Notes under the pieces: generated by a model
The model's input: only the letters and a program-made list of their open reading frames with translations
The model's database searches: none
Told to the model about the DNA's origin: nothing
Program-made: the position numbers and the translations under genes
Shown: in pieces, positions 40,430 to 48,836 of the stretch
Layout of the letters: each line of letters opens with the position of its first letter
Position numbering within the stretch: position 1 is the first letter of the stretch
Assembly (NCBI GenBank): GCA_000953735.1
Contig: LN554852.1
Location: 1,375,846 to 1,439,845, forward strand
Length of the DNA stretch: 64,000 nucleotides
Direction: 5' to 3'
DNA from: Moritella viscosa
GTDB taxonomy: Bacteria; Pseudomonadota; Gammaproteobacteria; Enterobacterales; Moritellaceae

Positions 40430-40846
40430 GTGAATAAAATGATAAACACCGTATCTCAATACAGAGAAAAAGATTTCCTGCTTGCTTTACTTGGTGAATA
40501 CCAAAAAGAGTACGGTTCTGAAATACGTCATTTCAATACACATGTCTTTTCTAGCATTAATGCCGCAAACCCAATATGCGAGAGATTGCCAGAGTTCAAA
40601 GTTACCAAAGATGAAGCTTGCACTGCTGTTTTAGGTCCTTGGTTTGATGAAGCTAAAGCCAGAGGCCATGTTATAGATAAATCAGGCAACGGACTTATTT
40701 ATTGTTTCACTGAGTCTGGTTATGGTAAAGCTCTGAGGTATAAACATCGATTTAGTTTCTTTTTCAAAGACCACTGGAAATTCTTAGTACCAGTTATCTT
40801 AACATTCATCAGCGTCACCATTGCCATAATAAAACTTAATTCGTAG
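40430..40846 (+). CDS. Hypothetical tail-anchored protein, about 138 residues
   Basis: A soluble winged-helix-like N-terminal part (SQYREKDFLLALLGEY; IYCFTESGYGKALRYK) is followed by one C-terminal helix (FLVPVILTFISVTIAII). AGGAGG precedes the GTG at 40430 by only 3 bases and the ATG at 40439 by 12, so either start is possible. Architecture resembles the tail-anchored protein at 39293. Confidence 0.6.
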   Translation: MNKMINTVSQYREKDFLLALLGEYQKEYGSEIRHFNTHVFSSINAANPICERLPEFKVTKDEACTAVLGPWFDEAKARGHVIDKSGNGLIYCFTESGYGKALRYKHRFSFFFKDHWKFLVPVILTFISVTIAIIKLNS

Positions 40847-40976
40847 CGTAGAAATTGAGGGGGTACTCTCTTTCATTAACGAAAATCATAATGAAGTTGA
40901 ATACATATGAACTCTATAAATCAGTGGGATAAAATAATCATTTCACTACATGCATGTTAAATTACAGGAGGGGAAT

Positions 40977-41723
40977 GTGGTTAAAGATACCGATGTCATT
41001 CATAAATTCCAAGTTTTGGTTCGTCATCTTAAAAATCCAATAGCAAAAAAATATTTAAAGTTTGGCTTTAATATTAGGGCCCTGCAGATACTAGAAACTG
41101 AACACCAACTTAGAGAAGTTATCGAGAAAGCTGGTTCAGTTCCATTCTCTCCATATGAAACGACAAGGATTAATATATTATTAAATTCTTTCTACTTGAA
41201 CATTCTTGGTGCGGTTGACAACTTAGCCTGGGTTATTCAATATGAATTTGATGTGATCAGTGGGGCAACTGAAAAAAATAATAAAAAGCATGATATTAGT
41301 CTTTTTAAAAAAAAATTCAGAAAAGGGCTCAATAAATATAATCCTGAAATCATCACAGAAGTGTATAAGTTTGAAACTTGGTTTAATGATATTAAAAATT
41401 TCAGAGATCCAGCAGCCCATCGAATGCCGCTTTGCTGTCCTGCAAATGTAATTGGTCCTGAGCATAAAAAAGAATTAGATAACGCACAAGAAAAATTTCG
41501 TAAGCAAAATTATTCAAAAGACCGTGATGCTTATATGAATGCTCAACGTGAAATGTCGAAAGTTGGTTCATTTCAACCTATATTTCTGCATATATCAGGT
41601 GAGGAAGGAGAACAGATATATCCTCTTTCTAGGACAATAAATGAAGATTATGAGCCATTTTGGGGACTGTCATACGCAATCTTAGAGGTTATAGAGGAAA
41701 GATTAGCAAGTGTCAGTGTTTGA
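40977..41723 (+). CDS. HEPN-like protein with R-x4-H motif
   Basis: 248 residues from GTG 40977, which has a strong AGGAGGGG upstream; the upstream ATG at 40950 would contain that ribosome site. A helical protein with the motif NFRDPAAHRMPL (Arg143, His148), the RNase signature of HEPN domains. HEPN proteins are common effectors in phage defence and abortive infection. No MNT-type partner is next to it. A terminator follows. Confidence 0.65.
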   Translation: MVKDTDVIHKFQVLVRHLKNPIAKKYLKFGFNIRALQILETEHQLREVIEKAGSVPFSPYETTRINILLNSFYLNILGAVDNLAWVIQYEFDVISGATEKNNKKHDISLFKKKFRKGLNKYNPEIITEVYKFETWFNDIKNFRDPAAHRMPLCCPANVIGPEHKKELDNAQEKFRKQNYSKDRDAYMNAQREMSKVGSFQPIFLHISGEEGEQIYPLSRTINEDYEPFWGLSYAILEVIEERLASVSV

Positions 41724-41769
41724 TTTCTGTGGTGGGATAGCTAATTTAGGCATAAGCGGAAAGGCTAAT

Positions 41770-41794
41770 CAGGTACACACATGTACCTGTTTTC
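41770..41794 (+). terminator. Terminator of the HEPN gene
   Basis: CAGGTACA-CACA-TGTACCTG perfect 8-bp stem followed by a T run. Confidence 0.75.
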
Positions 41795-41829
41795 TTACGT
41801 TGTATAATAAATTGATTATGTTGAACTTA

Positions 41830-41860
41830 CCTGTCTGCAATACTGAAACAGGCAGACAGG
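41830..41860. terminator. Second inverted repeat, between converging genes
   Basis: CCTGTCTGC and GCAGACAGG form a perfect 9-bp stem with a 13-base loop, 15 bp from the stop of the minus-strand frame. There is no T run, so it is a weaker terminator candidate. Confidence 0.4.
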
Positions 41861-41874
41861 CCACGCAGTGGTAT

Positions 41875-42351
41875 CTACACATAATCCGCATTATGCGAAG
41901 TTTTTTTTCCCATTGTCCGACTCAAGTTGCCACACTCTTTGAATAACGTTTTTCTGAATTCAGAAAACACTTTTGATTTTTCGCAGCGCTTATTAAATAC
42001 ATGAGCTAGTTCATTTACTTTTTCTATAGCGTCTTTACTTGGCGGTGGATTTTTTCCATAATCATTGATGCACATAATGTCGTGCATCATTCCTTGAAAA
42101 TGAATTGCTTCTTTGTGTAATTCATCTGTTTGTTTTAGCCAGTTGTTAAATGAATGGTTAAACTCCTCGTTATCTAATATTTCAATGTGCATCTTGAATT
42201 TCAATTCAATTTCGTCAATTCTTTCACTAAAATCATCATTTTTATGTGTATCTTTTTCATAGTTATCAAATGTGAAATAGCTAGGGTCTTTATTGCACTT
42301 TAAAGCAAAACGATTTGCGTTTTTACATGTGTTTTTACAATAATTTATAAA
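41875..42351 (-). CDS. C-terminal part of a split membrane protein (-1 frame)
   Basis: 158 codons open from the slippery site of the preceding frame to the stop, rich in helix-forming residues (NDDFSERIDEIELKF, KEAIHFQGMMHDIM). There is no good independent start; the first internal ones are TTG/ATG at 42192-42204 without a ribosome site. Best read as the second half of the 42345-42620 gene after a -1 shift (248 residues in total) or as a frameshifted pseudogene. Confidence 0.5.
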   Translation of the reverse strand, partial: FINYCKNTCKNANRFALKCNKDPSYFTFDNYEKDTHKNDDFSERIDEIELKFKMHIEILDNEEFNHSFNNWLKQTDELHKEAIHFQGMMHDIMCINDYGKNPPPSKDAIEKVNELAHVFNKRCEKSKVFSEFRKTLFKECGNLSRTMGKKTSHNADYV

Positions 42352-42620
42352 AAATAATCCATTGAAAGTATTTTTTTTATTAACGTTTCAAAGTGAATTA
42401 ACTGCTCTTTTCGTATGTGATATTCAAATTCACTACTGTTTTTAGCACTTGCTATTGCGTGTTCTATCTCTGATAGCTTAGGTAATTTTTCAAGCTTTCC
42501 TTCGATATCACCATAGGTTGCAAACTTCTTTTTAAAATAACAAAGGTAACAACCAAGAACTGCAGTTCCACCTGCTGATATACTTGGAATTGCAATTTGA
42601 AAAAACTTATACCAGTCCAT
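42345..42620 (-). CDS. N-terminal part of a split membrane protein
   Basis: 91 residues. One membrane helix (ISAGGTAVLGCYLCYF) is followed by a charged helix. The frame ends at T-TTT-TTA directly followed by TAA (slippery heptamer 42348-42354). It starts about 90 bp from the repressor stop, on the same strand. Function unknown; membrane-anchored cargo is likely. Confidence 0.5.
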   Translation of the reverse strand: MDWYKFFQIAIPSISAGGTAVLGCYLCYFKKKFATYGDIEGKLEKLPKLSEIEHAIASAKNSSEFEYHIRKEQLIHFETLIKKILSMDYFL

Positions 42621-42713
42621 TATGTACCTTTCTGAAGTGCCAGGGGAGTACGCGGTCTTTAATAGCGAACTCTTGTCTAAATATTTGAATTTGTCTCAAC
42701 GCAAACCCACAAA

Positions 42714-43397
42714 TCACATCTTTTGCCCAGTCCAAACCACACGCCCAATAAGCGCCAGCTCTTCACCATCCAATTGCGACTTTGTGATCTCCCAAGGGTC
42801 ATACATAGAATTATCAGACTTAACGCGAATAATGCCGCCTGGTAACATCTGTAGTCGCTTCACTAACAAGTTATTGTCATAACGCATGACATAAATCCCG
42901 TCAGACAAGTTATCAACATCCTTATTAACCATGATCATCGAGCCGTTCTTTAATGTCGGCTGCATGCTGTCACCGTCTACCAACATCAAAAATACATTAG
43001 TCGGACATACGCCAACTTCATTACGTAACCAATTAGGTTCAAAACTGATTGTTTTTGGACGCTCTTCAACTTCAGCCAATAACCCTGAGCCAGCTGATGC
43101 GGAGACTTCAAAGAAAGGAAGGCTTATGTTTTTAGAATGCTTGTCTATGTTTAAAACTTCACTGGAAGGATGTACCTGTCCAACCTCTGGAGCTGTTTCA
43201 CCCTTCATTAGCCATAAAGTATAGATATTAAATTGCGGAGAGTTAATTATTTTATCTATCGTTGGAAGTCCTGCATTAGCATGTCCAGATTCTATTTTCA
43301 TCAATGTACTCAATGATATAGATGTCTTTTCTGAAAAGTCACGCTGAGTTAAGCCTAGGCTTTTTCTTAATGTTTTTATTTGTTTGCCATAATCCAC
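42714..43397 (-). CDS. LexA/CI-type prophage repressor
   Basis: 227 residues. An N-terminal XRE helix-turn-helix (LRKSLGLTQRDFSEKTSISLS) is followed by a C-terminal S24 peptidase. The self-cleavage site ASAGSG (Ala102-Gly103) and the Ser/Lys dyad (Ser144 in GDSMQPTL, Lys180 in NLLVKRLQ) are visible. RecA-stimulated cleavage should induce the prophage. It is divergent from cox across an operator region. Confidence 0.93.
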   Translation of the reverse strand: MDYGKQIKTLRKSLGLTQRDFSEKTSISLSTLMKIESGHANAGLPTIDKIINSPQFNIYTLWLMKGETAPEVGQVHPSSEVLNIDKHSKNISLPFFEVSASAGSGLLAEVEERPKTISFEPNWLRNEVGVCPTNVFLMLVDGDSMQPTLKNGSMIMVNKDVDNLSDGIYVMRYDNNLLVKRLQMLPGGIIRVKSDNSMYDPWEITKSQLDGEELALIGRVVWTGQKM

Positions 43398-43407
43398 GTT
43401 GACAAGC

Positions 43408-43526
43408 TTCCTTGTAAGGTATTATTATTGCCGTAACTTCCCTGTGAGGAAGTTTATCGTAGCATTACATTGCTACAAAGATTATTAACCATTGTTAACC
43501 CTAAATAATCCCATAAGGAAGTAATC
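43408..43526. promoter_or_regulatory. Repressor/Cox operator region
   Basis: The divergent intergenic region has a perfect operator AACTTCC-CTGTGA-GGAAGTT (43435-43454). A second, weaker dyad with CTTCC and AAGG is at about 43416-43430. A third half-site AAGGAAGT overlaps the ribosome site of cox. This layout lets the repressor block early transcription. Confidence 0.65.
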
Positions 43527-43745
43527 ATGTCGACAAATATTGTAATCCAAATGCCTATACCTGTTATGAGTATCCCGTTGTTTGCAGAGAGAAGTGGGCA
43601 GACTGAATGTGCTGTTGGAGCACAAATGGATCGTGGCGTGCTTCCATTTACTCAAGATAAACCTCGTGCAACTCGCTTTGTAAATATAGCAAAACTAACC
43701 GTTCAGTGTTTGGAATCAAACAACGATAAACCATGGCTAGCTTAG
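43527..43745 (+). CDS. cox: Cox-like excisionase/early regulator
   Basis: 72 residues with the pattern IPLFAERSGQTECAVGAQMDRG, the helix-turn-helix of P2/K139-type Cox/Apl proteins. It probably directs excision and represses the lysogenic promoter. First gene of the rightward early operon; AAGGAAG precedes it. Confidence 0.8.
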   Translation: MSTNIVIQMPIPVMSIPLFAERSGQTECAVGAQMDRGVLPFTQDKPRATRFVNIAKLTVQCLESNNDKPWLA

Positions 43746-43756
43746 AGGTATTCAAC

Positions 43757-43909
43757 ATGCTTAATAAAATCAAATTAAGCAGCAAAGGGAAATGCACAAG
43801 ACGCTGTAGTCAGTGTGAAATCAAACACGAATTCATATGCCCAGTACTCATCGTATTTGAAGTTGTCTTAGTCGTGCTCATATTCACCTTTGCTGCTTCA
43901 TCAGCATAG
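43757..43909 (+). CDS. Small Cys-rich membrane protein, 50 residues
   Basis: A basic N-terminus with four Cys (KCTRRCSQC and FICPV) precedes one membrane helix (VLIVFEVVLVVLIFTF). GAGG is 9 bases upstream of the ATG. It fits between cox and the CII gene with no gap. Function unknown. Confidence 0.6.
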   Translation: MLNKIKLSSKGKCTRRCSQCEIKHEFICPVLIVFEVVLVVLIFTFAASSA

Positions 43910-43940
43910 TTTAATCATCGCAAATAGGGAGATTTGTTCA

Positions 43941-44459
43941 ATGTATAACATTAATAATAGTAAACAAACCGTAATTGACGCGGCCTGTATCCGTTTTGCA
44001 GGTATAGAAAACGTCGAATCAATTGCAAGCGAATGTGGTATGCGTGGTCAGATACTTCGCAACAAGCTAAACCCTAATCAACCACATCAGCTTACCGTTA
44101 GCGAATTAATCAAGATAACTAAAGCAACCGACAATCACGACATCATAAACAGCGCGATACTTGAAGTTGGATTAACCGCCGTTCGCCTACCAAAACAAGG
44201 TGAGTCTAAACCTCTCACACTTAGCGCCATGAGCGTGACCAGTCATACCGGTGAAATAAACCGTCACATCTTAGAAGCCGAATCAGACCGTCGATTAACG
44301 CGTCATAAGAAAGACGCAATTATCAAAAAGGCACAAGACGCTGTACGCGAATTGGTTTTTCTTATGTCAGACGTTGAAAACCGCTGCGGTGGTGCAGGGC
44401 CGTTCGTGTCCATGTGTGCCGATGCAGTAATGAATGGAATGCCAATACCAGGTATGTAA
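43941..44459 (+). CDS. Phage CII-type regulatory protein
   Basis: 172 residues from ATG 43941 (GGGAGA upstream; the upstream TTG extension is not credible). The N-terminal helix-turn-helix (NVESIASECGMRGQILRNKL) and HQLTVSELIKI match the phage regulatory CII family (PF06892) of P2-like phages. It should activate the repressor or early promoters at the lysogeny decision. Confidence 0.8.
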   Translation: MYNINNSKQTVIDAACIRFAGIENVESIASECGMRGQILRNKLNPNQPHQLTVSELIKITKATDNHDIINSAILEVGLTAVRLPKQGESKPLTLSAMSVTSHTGEINRHILEAESDRRLTRHKKDAIIKKAQDAVRELVFLMSDVENRCGGAGPFVSMCADAVMNGMPIPGM

Positions 44460-44473
44460 CAGGAGGATTATGT

Positions 44474-44749
44474 ATGGAACAAGCACAACACAAAGTATCT
44501 GCGGTTGAAGCTATCGCTCAAGTCCGCGCCATGTTTAACCGTAATCGTGTCGCCGTTATTTATAACAAACAAGGTGATGAAACAAAGCGCGTTATCTGTT
44601 TTGCAGCCGGAATGGAAGAGCGGGACATGAAATTTAAGTTTGAAAGGTTTAATCAAACTCAAAGAGCCTCGATCCATCAAGTCATAAAGCGACTAGCACC
44701 GGCAATCAAGGAAATGGCTGGTTACTCATTAACTGAATTCAACAAGTAA
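44474..44749 (+). CDS. Early phage protein, 91 residues, unknown
   Basis: Start ATG 44474 has AGGAGG at ideal spacing. Small mixed alpha/beta protein with a basic middle (FNRNRVAVIYNKQGDETKR). No known domain seen. Ten bp from the next gene, part of the early operon. Confidence 0.7.
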   Translation: MEQAQHKVSAVEAIAQVRAMFNRNRVAVIYNKQGDETKRVICFAAGMEERDMKFKFERFNQTQRASIHQVIKRLAPAIKEMAGYSLTEFNK

Positions 44750-44758
44750 GGGAATATC

Positions 44759-45049
44759 ATGATTAAACCAAATCCAACAATGAGCGATGTGATCAACGAG
44801 CTAATGTTTATTGCCCTCGCCAAACCTGAAAAATTGAGCGTGTCTGTTCGTTATATTGGCCATGCAGATGCTCTCGAAGTTATCGCAATTGATAAAACCT
44901 ACTTTAGCGGTGCGCAAAACCCAAATACCTGGTCTGCGCACAAGCTAATGGATAAAACCATTTACCTCGATGGCTTAACTGCATTTAGGCAAGTCACCTC
45001 TGTATATAACGAACTAAGCAATTTAATTAAAGGCGAGGTAGCAGCATGA
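44759..45049 (+). CDS. Early phage protein, 96 residues, unknown
   Basis: No recognised family. Soluble, with the block ADALEVIAIDKTYF. Its stop overlaps the next start by 4 bp, which indicates translational coupling in the early operon. Confidence 0.7.
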   Translation: MIKPNPTMSDVINELMFIALAKPEKLSVSVRYIGHADALEVIAIDKTYFSGAQNPNTWSAHKLMDKTIYLDGLTAFRQVTSVYNELSNLIKGEVAA

Positions 45050-45432
45050 AACGTATTTTAGCCCCTGTTGAAGATGTGCGATCGGCGCTGCACTCACTTG
45101 GTATCGATGCAGACAAAGCCGATTGGATTATCGATTTGTTTGAATGCGTTGATGCTGGCCGTAGCGACGCACTTGCAATGCCTTGTTTTCATTTCAACCT
45201 TTACGCAACGCTAAAACAAGAAGAGGTATTGATTACTGTATTTGCCTTTTGGCAAAGCGTTGTGACTTGTTCTGATACTAATTCAAAGGAAGAGCAACTA
45301 GCCCTAGGCGCTATTCGTTCTGTGTACTTTATGGCGCAAGGCTTCGGCTTAACCAAGTTAGTAGCCTGCATAGAATTGTGGTGGGAGAAAACACTCGATA
45401 TTCACAATACAACTATCTGGATGGTCGCATGA
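45046..45432 (+). CDS. Early phage protein, 128 residues, unknown
   Basis: Helical soluble protein, no domain recognised (VRSALHSLGIDADKADWIID). Overlaps both neighbours by 4 bp (ATGA). Confidence 0.7.
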   Translation: MKRILAPVEDVRSALHSLGIDADKADWIIDLFECVDAGRSDALAMPCFHFNLYATLKQEEVLITVFAFWQSVVTCSDTNSKEEQLALGAIRSVYFMAQGFGLTKLVACIELWWEKTLDIHNTTIWMVA

Positions 45433-45656
45433 TGTATTTTGCAATAGAAGTATGTCCCGATGGTGGCACCATTCGAGATGGCCAAACTCATGAACCACGC
45501 ACCGTTGAAATAGGTGAATGTGAAACCAAACAAGATGCCATCGATAACGCATGCCAACAGCTAGATTGCCGTCAGTTGTTTCGTGGCGTAATCGGTCGAC
45601 CAAAAGGCAAGGGTGGTTATGTTGTATTAAATGCGCAGGATTATGCTGAAGTATGA
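45429..45656 (+). CDS. Early phage protein, 75 residues, unknown
   Basis: Start ATG 45429 overlaps the previous stop (ATGATG). Short alpha/beta protein (FAIEVCPDGGTIRDGQ; GECETKQDAIDNACQQ). It ends by overlapping the replication gene start by 4 bp. Function unknown. Confidence 0.7.
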   Translation: MMYFAIEVCPDGGTIRDGQTHEPRTVEIGECETKQDAIDNACQQLDCRQLFRGVIGRPKGKGGYVVLNAQDYAEV

Positions 45657-48106
45657 ATGCAAGAGATTATGCAGAAGGCCTTTCCGATGCTGTCCGCCGT
45701 CAATGGTCTTTTCAAGTAAAGAACTGGGGTAAACGCCATGTTTATCCTCAGCTACCAAACTATGTTCAAGTTACTCCTGCTGCAAGCAAAGAATTCCAAC
45801 AACCTGAAATGTCGCTTATTGAAAATGCAATGTTTCAGTCTAACCCCGATCTTGATGATCATGAATGGCGTAAGCAGTTCTTTGGTGATATGCCGCATTA
45901 CCTTAGCCGCTACTTTGCCGAACGATATAATAAAATCTTTAAGCAAAAAGGCCGTTCTGCTGCCAACTTATACCTGCTAAAAACAGTCGGAAAAGATATA
46001 AATCCTCGTCTACAAAAAGTACTCGATCAATACAGACGACAATTCAAATTTAGAAATGCCTATGTTCGCAGCAATGACTTGTCACGCGAAAAGCTATTAG
46101 CTGAAATGGACAAAAGTGAAATAAAGAAACTAAGCCAGCAATTTGCTGATTTTTTTGCTGGCAAATTAGAACCCCTAATTGAAAGCGAAAAAGCCAACCA
46201 TAAAGATTACGCCAACGTGATTGTTGCTGTATTTGAGAGTCTGCAAGACGAATGCAGATCATTTGGTTATACACCGCCGTACAACAGAAATGATGGCTTA
46301 CATCAATCAGAAGCGGAATGTGGAATTTTACGTTTAGTTTGCCAACGTGCCTGGGAAAACAAGTTAAATACAAAGCGCATGACTATGCGAGAACACCTTG
46401 CGATTGCCGTTGGCCAAGTGCAGAAAGCGGCAAGTCCGTATTGTTCACGCGACTGCATGCATGAGTGGAAAAACCAAAAGCAACGTAACAGAGATTTCAT
46501 CAAAGGTATGTCTATCTTTGATGAAGATTCTGGAGAAGAAATTGCCCTATATGACATGTTCTACAAGTCGACCGCGAATCCTGCGATCAGACGTTGTGAA
46601 TTAATGGTACGTATGGCTGGGTATCAAAGTATTGCAACCGCAATGGGTTGTGATGGGTTATTTCTAACGCTGACCGCACCATCTAAATATCATAACACCC
46701 GCAAGAAAGGCGGTTTTGTTGATCAATGGCTGGGGAACAGCCCGAAAGACGCCCAACGTTATTTATGTAAAGTATGGGCAAGAATACGTGCGCAACTAAA
46801 ACGTGAAGAGTTACCTGTTTTCGGTATGCGTGTTGCTGAACCGCATCATGACGGCACACCACATTGGCATTTACTCATGTTCATGCAACCTGAGCATGTT
46901 GATCGTATCCGCGAAATTTTCATTGGTTATGCTATTGATGAAGAAATAACAGAGCTGTGCCCAAAGGTTTACAGAAAACCAATTGTTGGCCCGTTAGATT
47001 ATCGCCCTCGTTGTGATGTGAAAATGATGGACCCAAGCAAAGGTACAGCAACGGGTTACATCGCTAAATACATCAGTAAGAATATTGATGGCTATGGCAT
47101 GAAGGGCGAACTTGATGATGAAACAGGCCGTGACCAACGAGAAATGGCCGCGCATGTTACTGCCTGGGCAAGTCGTTGGCGTATCCGTCAGTTTCAGCCT
47201 ATTGGCGGCGCACCAGTGACCACTTATCGTGAATTACGCCGTTATGCTAACAATGATAAAAACGCATTCAAAAGCTTTGTTACTACGTTAAGTAGTAAAC
47301 AACAAAACAACTTATTCAATGAACTATTCCCTGACCAAAATCCAATATTCATGGGTCCGCAGTTAAATTTTCACGGCCCACGTTTAAATTATGAAGCAAT
47401 GAATTCATTACAACGATGGGAAGTGATCACCGACAAGTACAAGCCTGAATTAAAAACCAATGCAGCTGCCGCATCCGATGCAATGAAAGCAGCAGATAAA
47501 GGCGACTTCGCTGCATATGTAATGGCGCAGGGCGGGCCGTTTGTATCACGTAAGGACTTACTCATTCGTAATGATTATGACACGAATGAAATGGGCAACG
47601 AATATGGTGAGTTCGTTTCTAAGATCCAAGGCTTTCACGTTGTCGGTGATGAAGCCGTTAAAACGCGCATACGCAAGTGGACGATACAACCCAAGTCACA
47701 GGCATTGCTCGATAGTGAAGCAAGCACCAGTAGCACCGAAGGTGCTGAGGTTTTGAACTGGCCCGAAGGGTCTTCTCGGAGTTCTGTCACTAACTGTACG
47801 CCCTCCAGACGCGACAGATTAAATACTGGAATTAAAGCACTTTTGAAAAGACGCGGTATTCATTTAGATGATCACCTGGTCAATGTTATGGGACAAGGTG
47901 CCCAAATCAGAGTTGATAAAGACCACATCGTGAAATTAAGGCAGGGCTATTACGTCGAGAATCAATATCACCCGCCCGAACTGGTCGATGTTAAGCCTGA
48001 AAAAACCAATATTTGGGATGGCTGGAATAGTCCTGAAACTGAAATTAAAGATACATCTCATTACATACCTGGTTGGGAAGACTGGGAAAGTTGGGATTGG
48101 GGTTAA
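45653..48106 (+). CDS. Phage replication initiation protein, gpA family (HUH endonuclease)
   Basis: 817 residues. The HUH motif is HDGTPHWHLLMF (His404, His406), and the paired catalytic tyrosines are in ATGYIAKYISKN (Tyr469, Tyr473), matching P2 A. It nicks the phage origin and starts rolling-circle-type replication; the origin is expected within or next to this gene. The Ser/Thr-rich stretch at about 685-705 is a linker. Confidence 0.93.
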   Translation: MNARDYAEGLSDAVRRQWSFQVKNWGKRHVYPQLPNYVQVTPAASKEFQQPEMSLIENAMFQSNPDLDDHEWRKQFFGDMPHYLSRYFAERYNKIFKQKGRSAANLYLLKTVGKDINPRLQKVLDQYRRQFKFRNAYVRSNDLSREKLLAEMDKSEIKKLSQQFADFFAGKLEPLIESEKANHKDYANVIVAVFESLQDECRSFGYTPPYNRNDGLHQSEAECGILRLVCQRAWENKLNTKRMTMREHLAIAVGQVQKAASPYCSRDCMHEWKNQKQRNRDFIKGMSIFDEDSGEEIALYDMFYKSTANPAIRRCELMVRMAGYQSIATAMGCDGLFLTLTAPSKYHNTRKKGGFVDQWLGNSPKDAQRYLCKVWARIRAQLKREELPVFGMRVAEPHHDGTPHWHLLMFMQPEHVDRIREIFIGYAIDEEITELCPKVYRKPIVGPLDYRPRCDVKMMDPSKGTATGYIAKYISKNIDGYGMKGELDDETGRDQREMAAHVTAWASRWRIRQFQPIGGAPVTTYRELRRYANNDKNAFKSFVTTLSSKQQNNLFNELFPDQNPIFMGPQLNFHGPRLNYEAMNSLQRWEVITDKYKPELKTNAAAASDAMKAADKGDFAAYVMAQGGPFVSRKDLLIRNDYDTNEMGNEYGEFVSKIQGFHVVGDEAVKTRIRKWTIQPKSQALLDSEASTSSTEGAEVLNWPEGSSRSSVTNCTPSRRDRLNTGIKALLKRRGIHLDDHLVNVMGQGAQIRVDKDHIVKLRQGYYVENQYHPPELVDVKPEKTNIWDGWNSPETEIKDTSHYIPGWEDWESWDWG

Positions 48107-48194
48107 TCAGCTGAATGTATCCGGACGAATGTTCAATGCCATTTATTACCGAATGCATCTGGTCAACGAAATATGTCTGCAGATGAACCATTAA

Positions 48195-48419
48195 GAGCAA
48201 TGGTTACCGGATAGTTACCTTTTTAGTTATGACAGCACAGGTAAGAAGTTATCGAAAGAAAAAGAGGTTGCAAGATGTGCTAATGCGGTATACCCACCTG
48301 TAGTACAAGCTATTGTTGATTCTAACTTATTTGTGACTTTAGTGCTTTTACGTAATAAATTTTGGGATCTTGTTCGGCGTTTTAAACGGGAAATCAGTCA
48401 ATCGTGCTTTTATTGTTAG
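48195..48419 (+). pseudogene. Remnant of a phage DNA methyltransferase C-terminus
   Basis: The open frame has no start; an in-frame TAA is just before it. It reads QWLPDSYLFSYDSTGKKLSK then EVARCANAVYPPVVQAIVDSN. This is the closing motif of phage C5-cytosine-type methyltransferases (R-C-G-N-A/S-V-x-P-P). Everything upstream is missing. The rest of the 48107-48489 gap shows no other gene. Confidence 0.45.
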
Positions 48420-48489
48420 GCAATTGCTATGTTTATTATTTGAAGATAAGTTTTATTTATCATTAAGTAACAAACAATAAGGGATTTAA

Positions 48490-48783
48490 ATGTTACTACT
48501 AACTACTGAAATTTTACCTCCGTATTATGGCATTGTAGAAATGCACAGTATGGTTCAGATCACCAAAGATGTTGAGGTGTCCAACGAGAGTTTTAGGAAA
48601 GGTGTGTTTGCAACAAATAAAGGTGAATATCAAGAAGCTATGGATTTACTTGCTCAAAGCGCGCCATCAGGTGCGAATGCTATTATTGGAATTAAGGTGG
48701 CTTCAAGTATACAAAAATTTCCTAACGGCACATTTTTACACTTAACCTATATTGGAACACCTATTACTTATGAAGAAATTTAA
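48490..48783 (+). CDS. YbjQ/UPF0145 family protein
   Basis: 97 residues. TTEILPPYYGIVEMHSMV at the start and SAPSGANAIIGIKVASS later match the YbjQ (DUF74) fold, a small pentameric protein of unknown role. Host-like cargo inside the prophage. Preceded by AAGGG and followed by a strong terminator. Confidence 0.75.
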   Translation: MLLLTTEILPPYYGIVEMHSMVQITKDVEVSNESFRKGVFATNKGEYQEAMDLLAQSAPSGANAIIGIKVASSIQKFPNGTFLHLTYIGTPITYEEI

Positions 48784-48808
48784 TTATTTCTATAAATTGG
48801 TAATTAAC

Positions 48809-48833
48809 AAAACCCTCAACGATGAGGGTTTTT
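48809..48833. terminator. Bidirectional terminator between the YbjQ-like gene and ogr
   Basis: AAAACCCTCA-ACGA-TGAGGGTTTT perfect 10-bp stem, with A and T tracts on both sides. Confidence 0.9.
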
Positions 48834-48836
48834 GTA

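Noticed and set aside
36480-41880. Integron-like cassette array in the cargo island
   Set aside because: The island has one-directional small genes and spacers with stems such as GCCAGTT/AACTGGC near GCGTT, but no integron integrase, no recurring attC with matched R boxes, and spacers that differ from each other.
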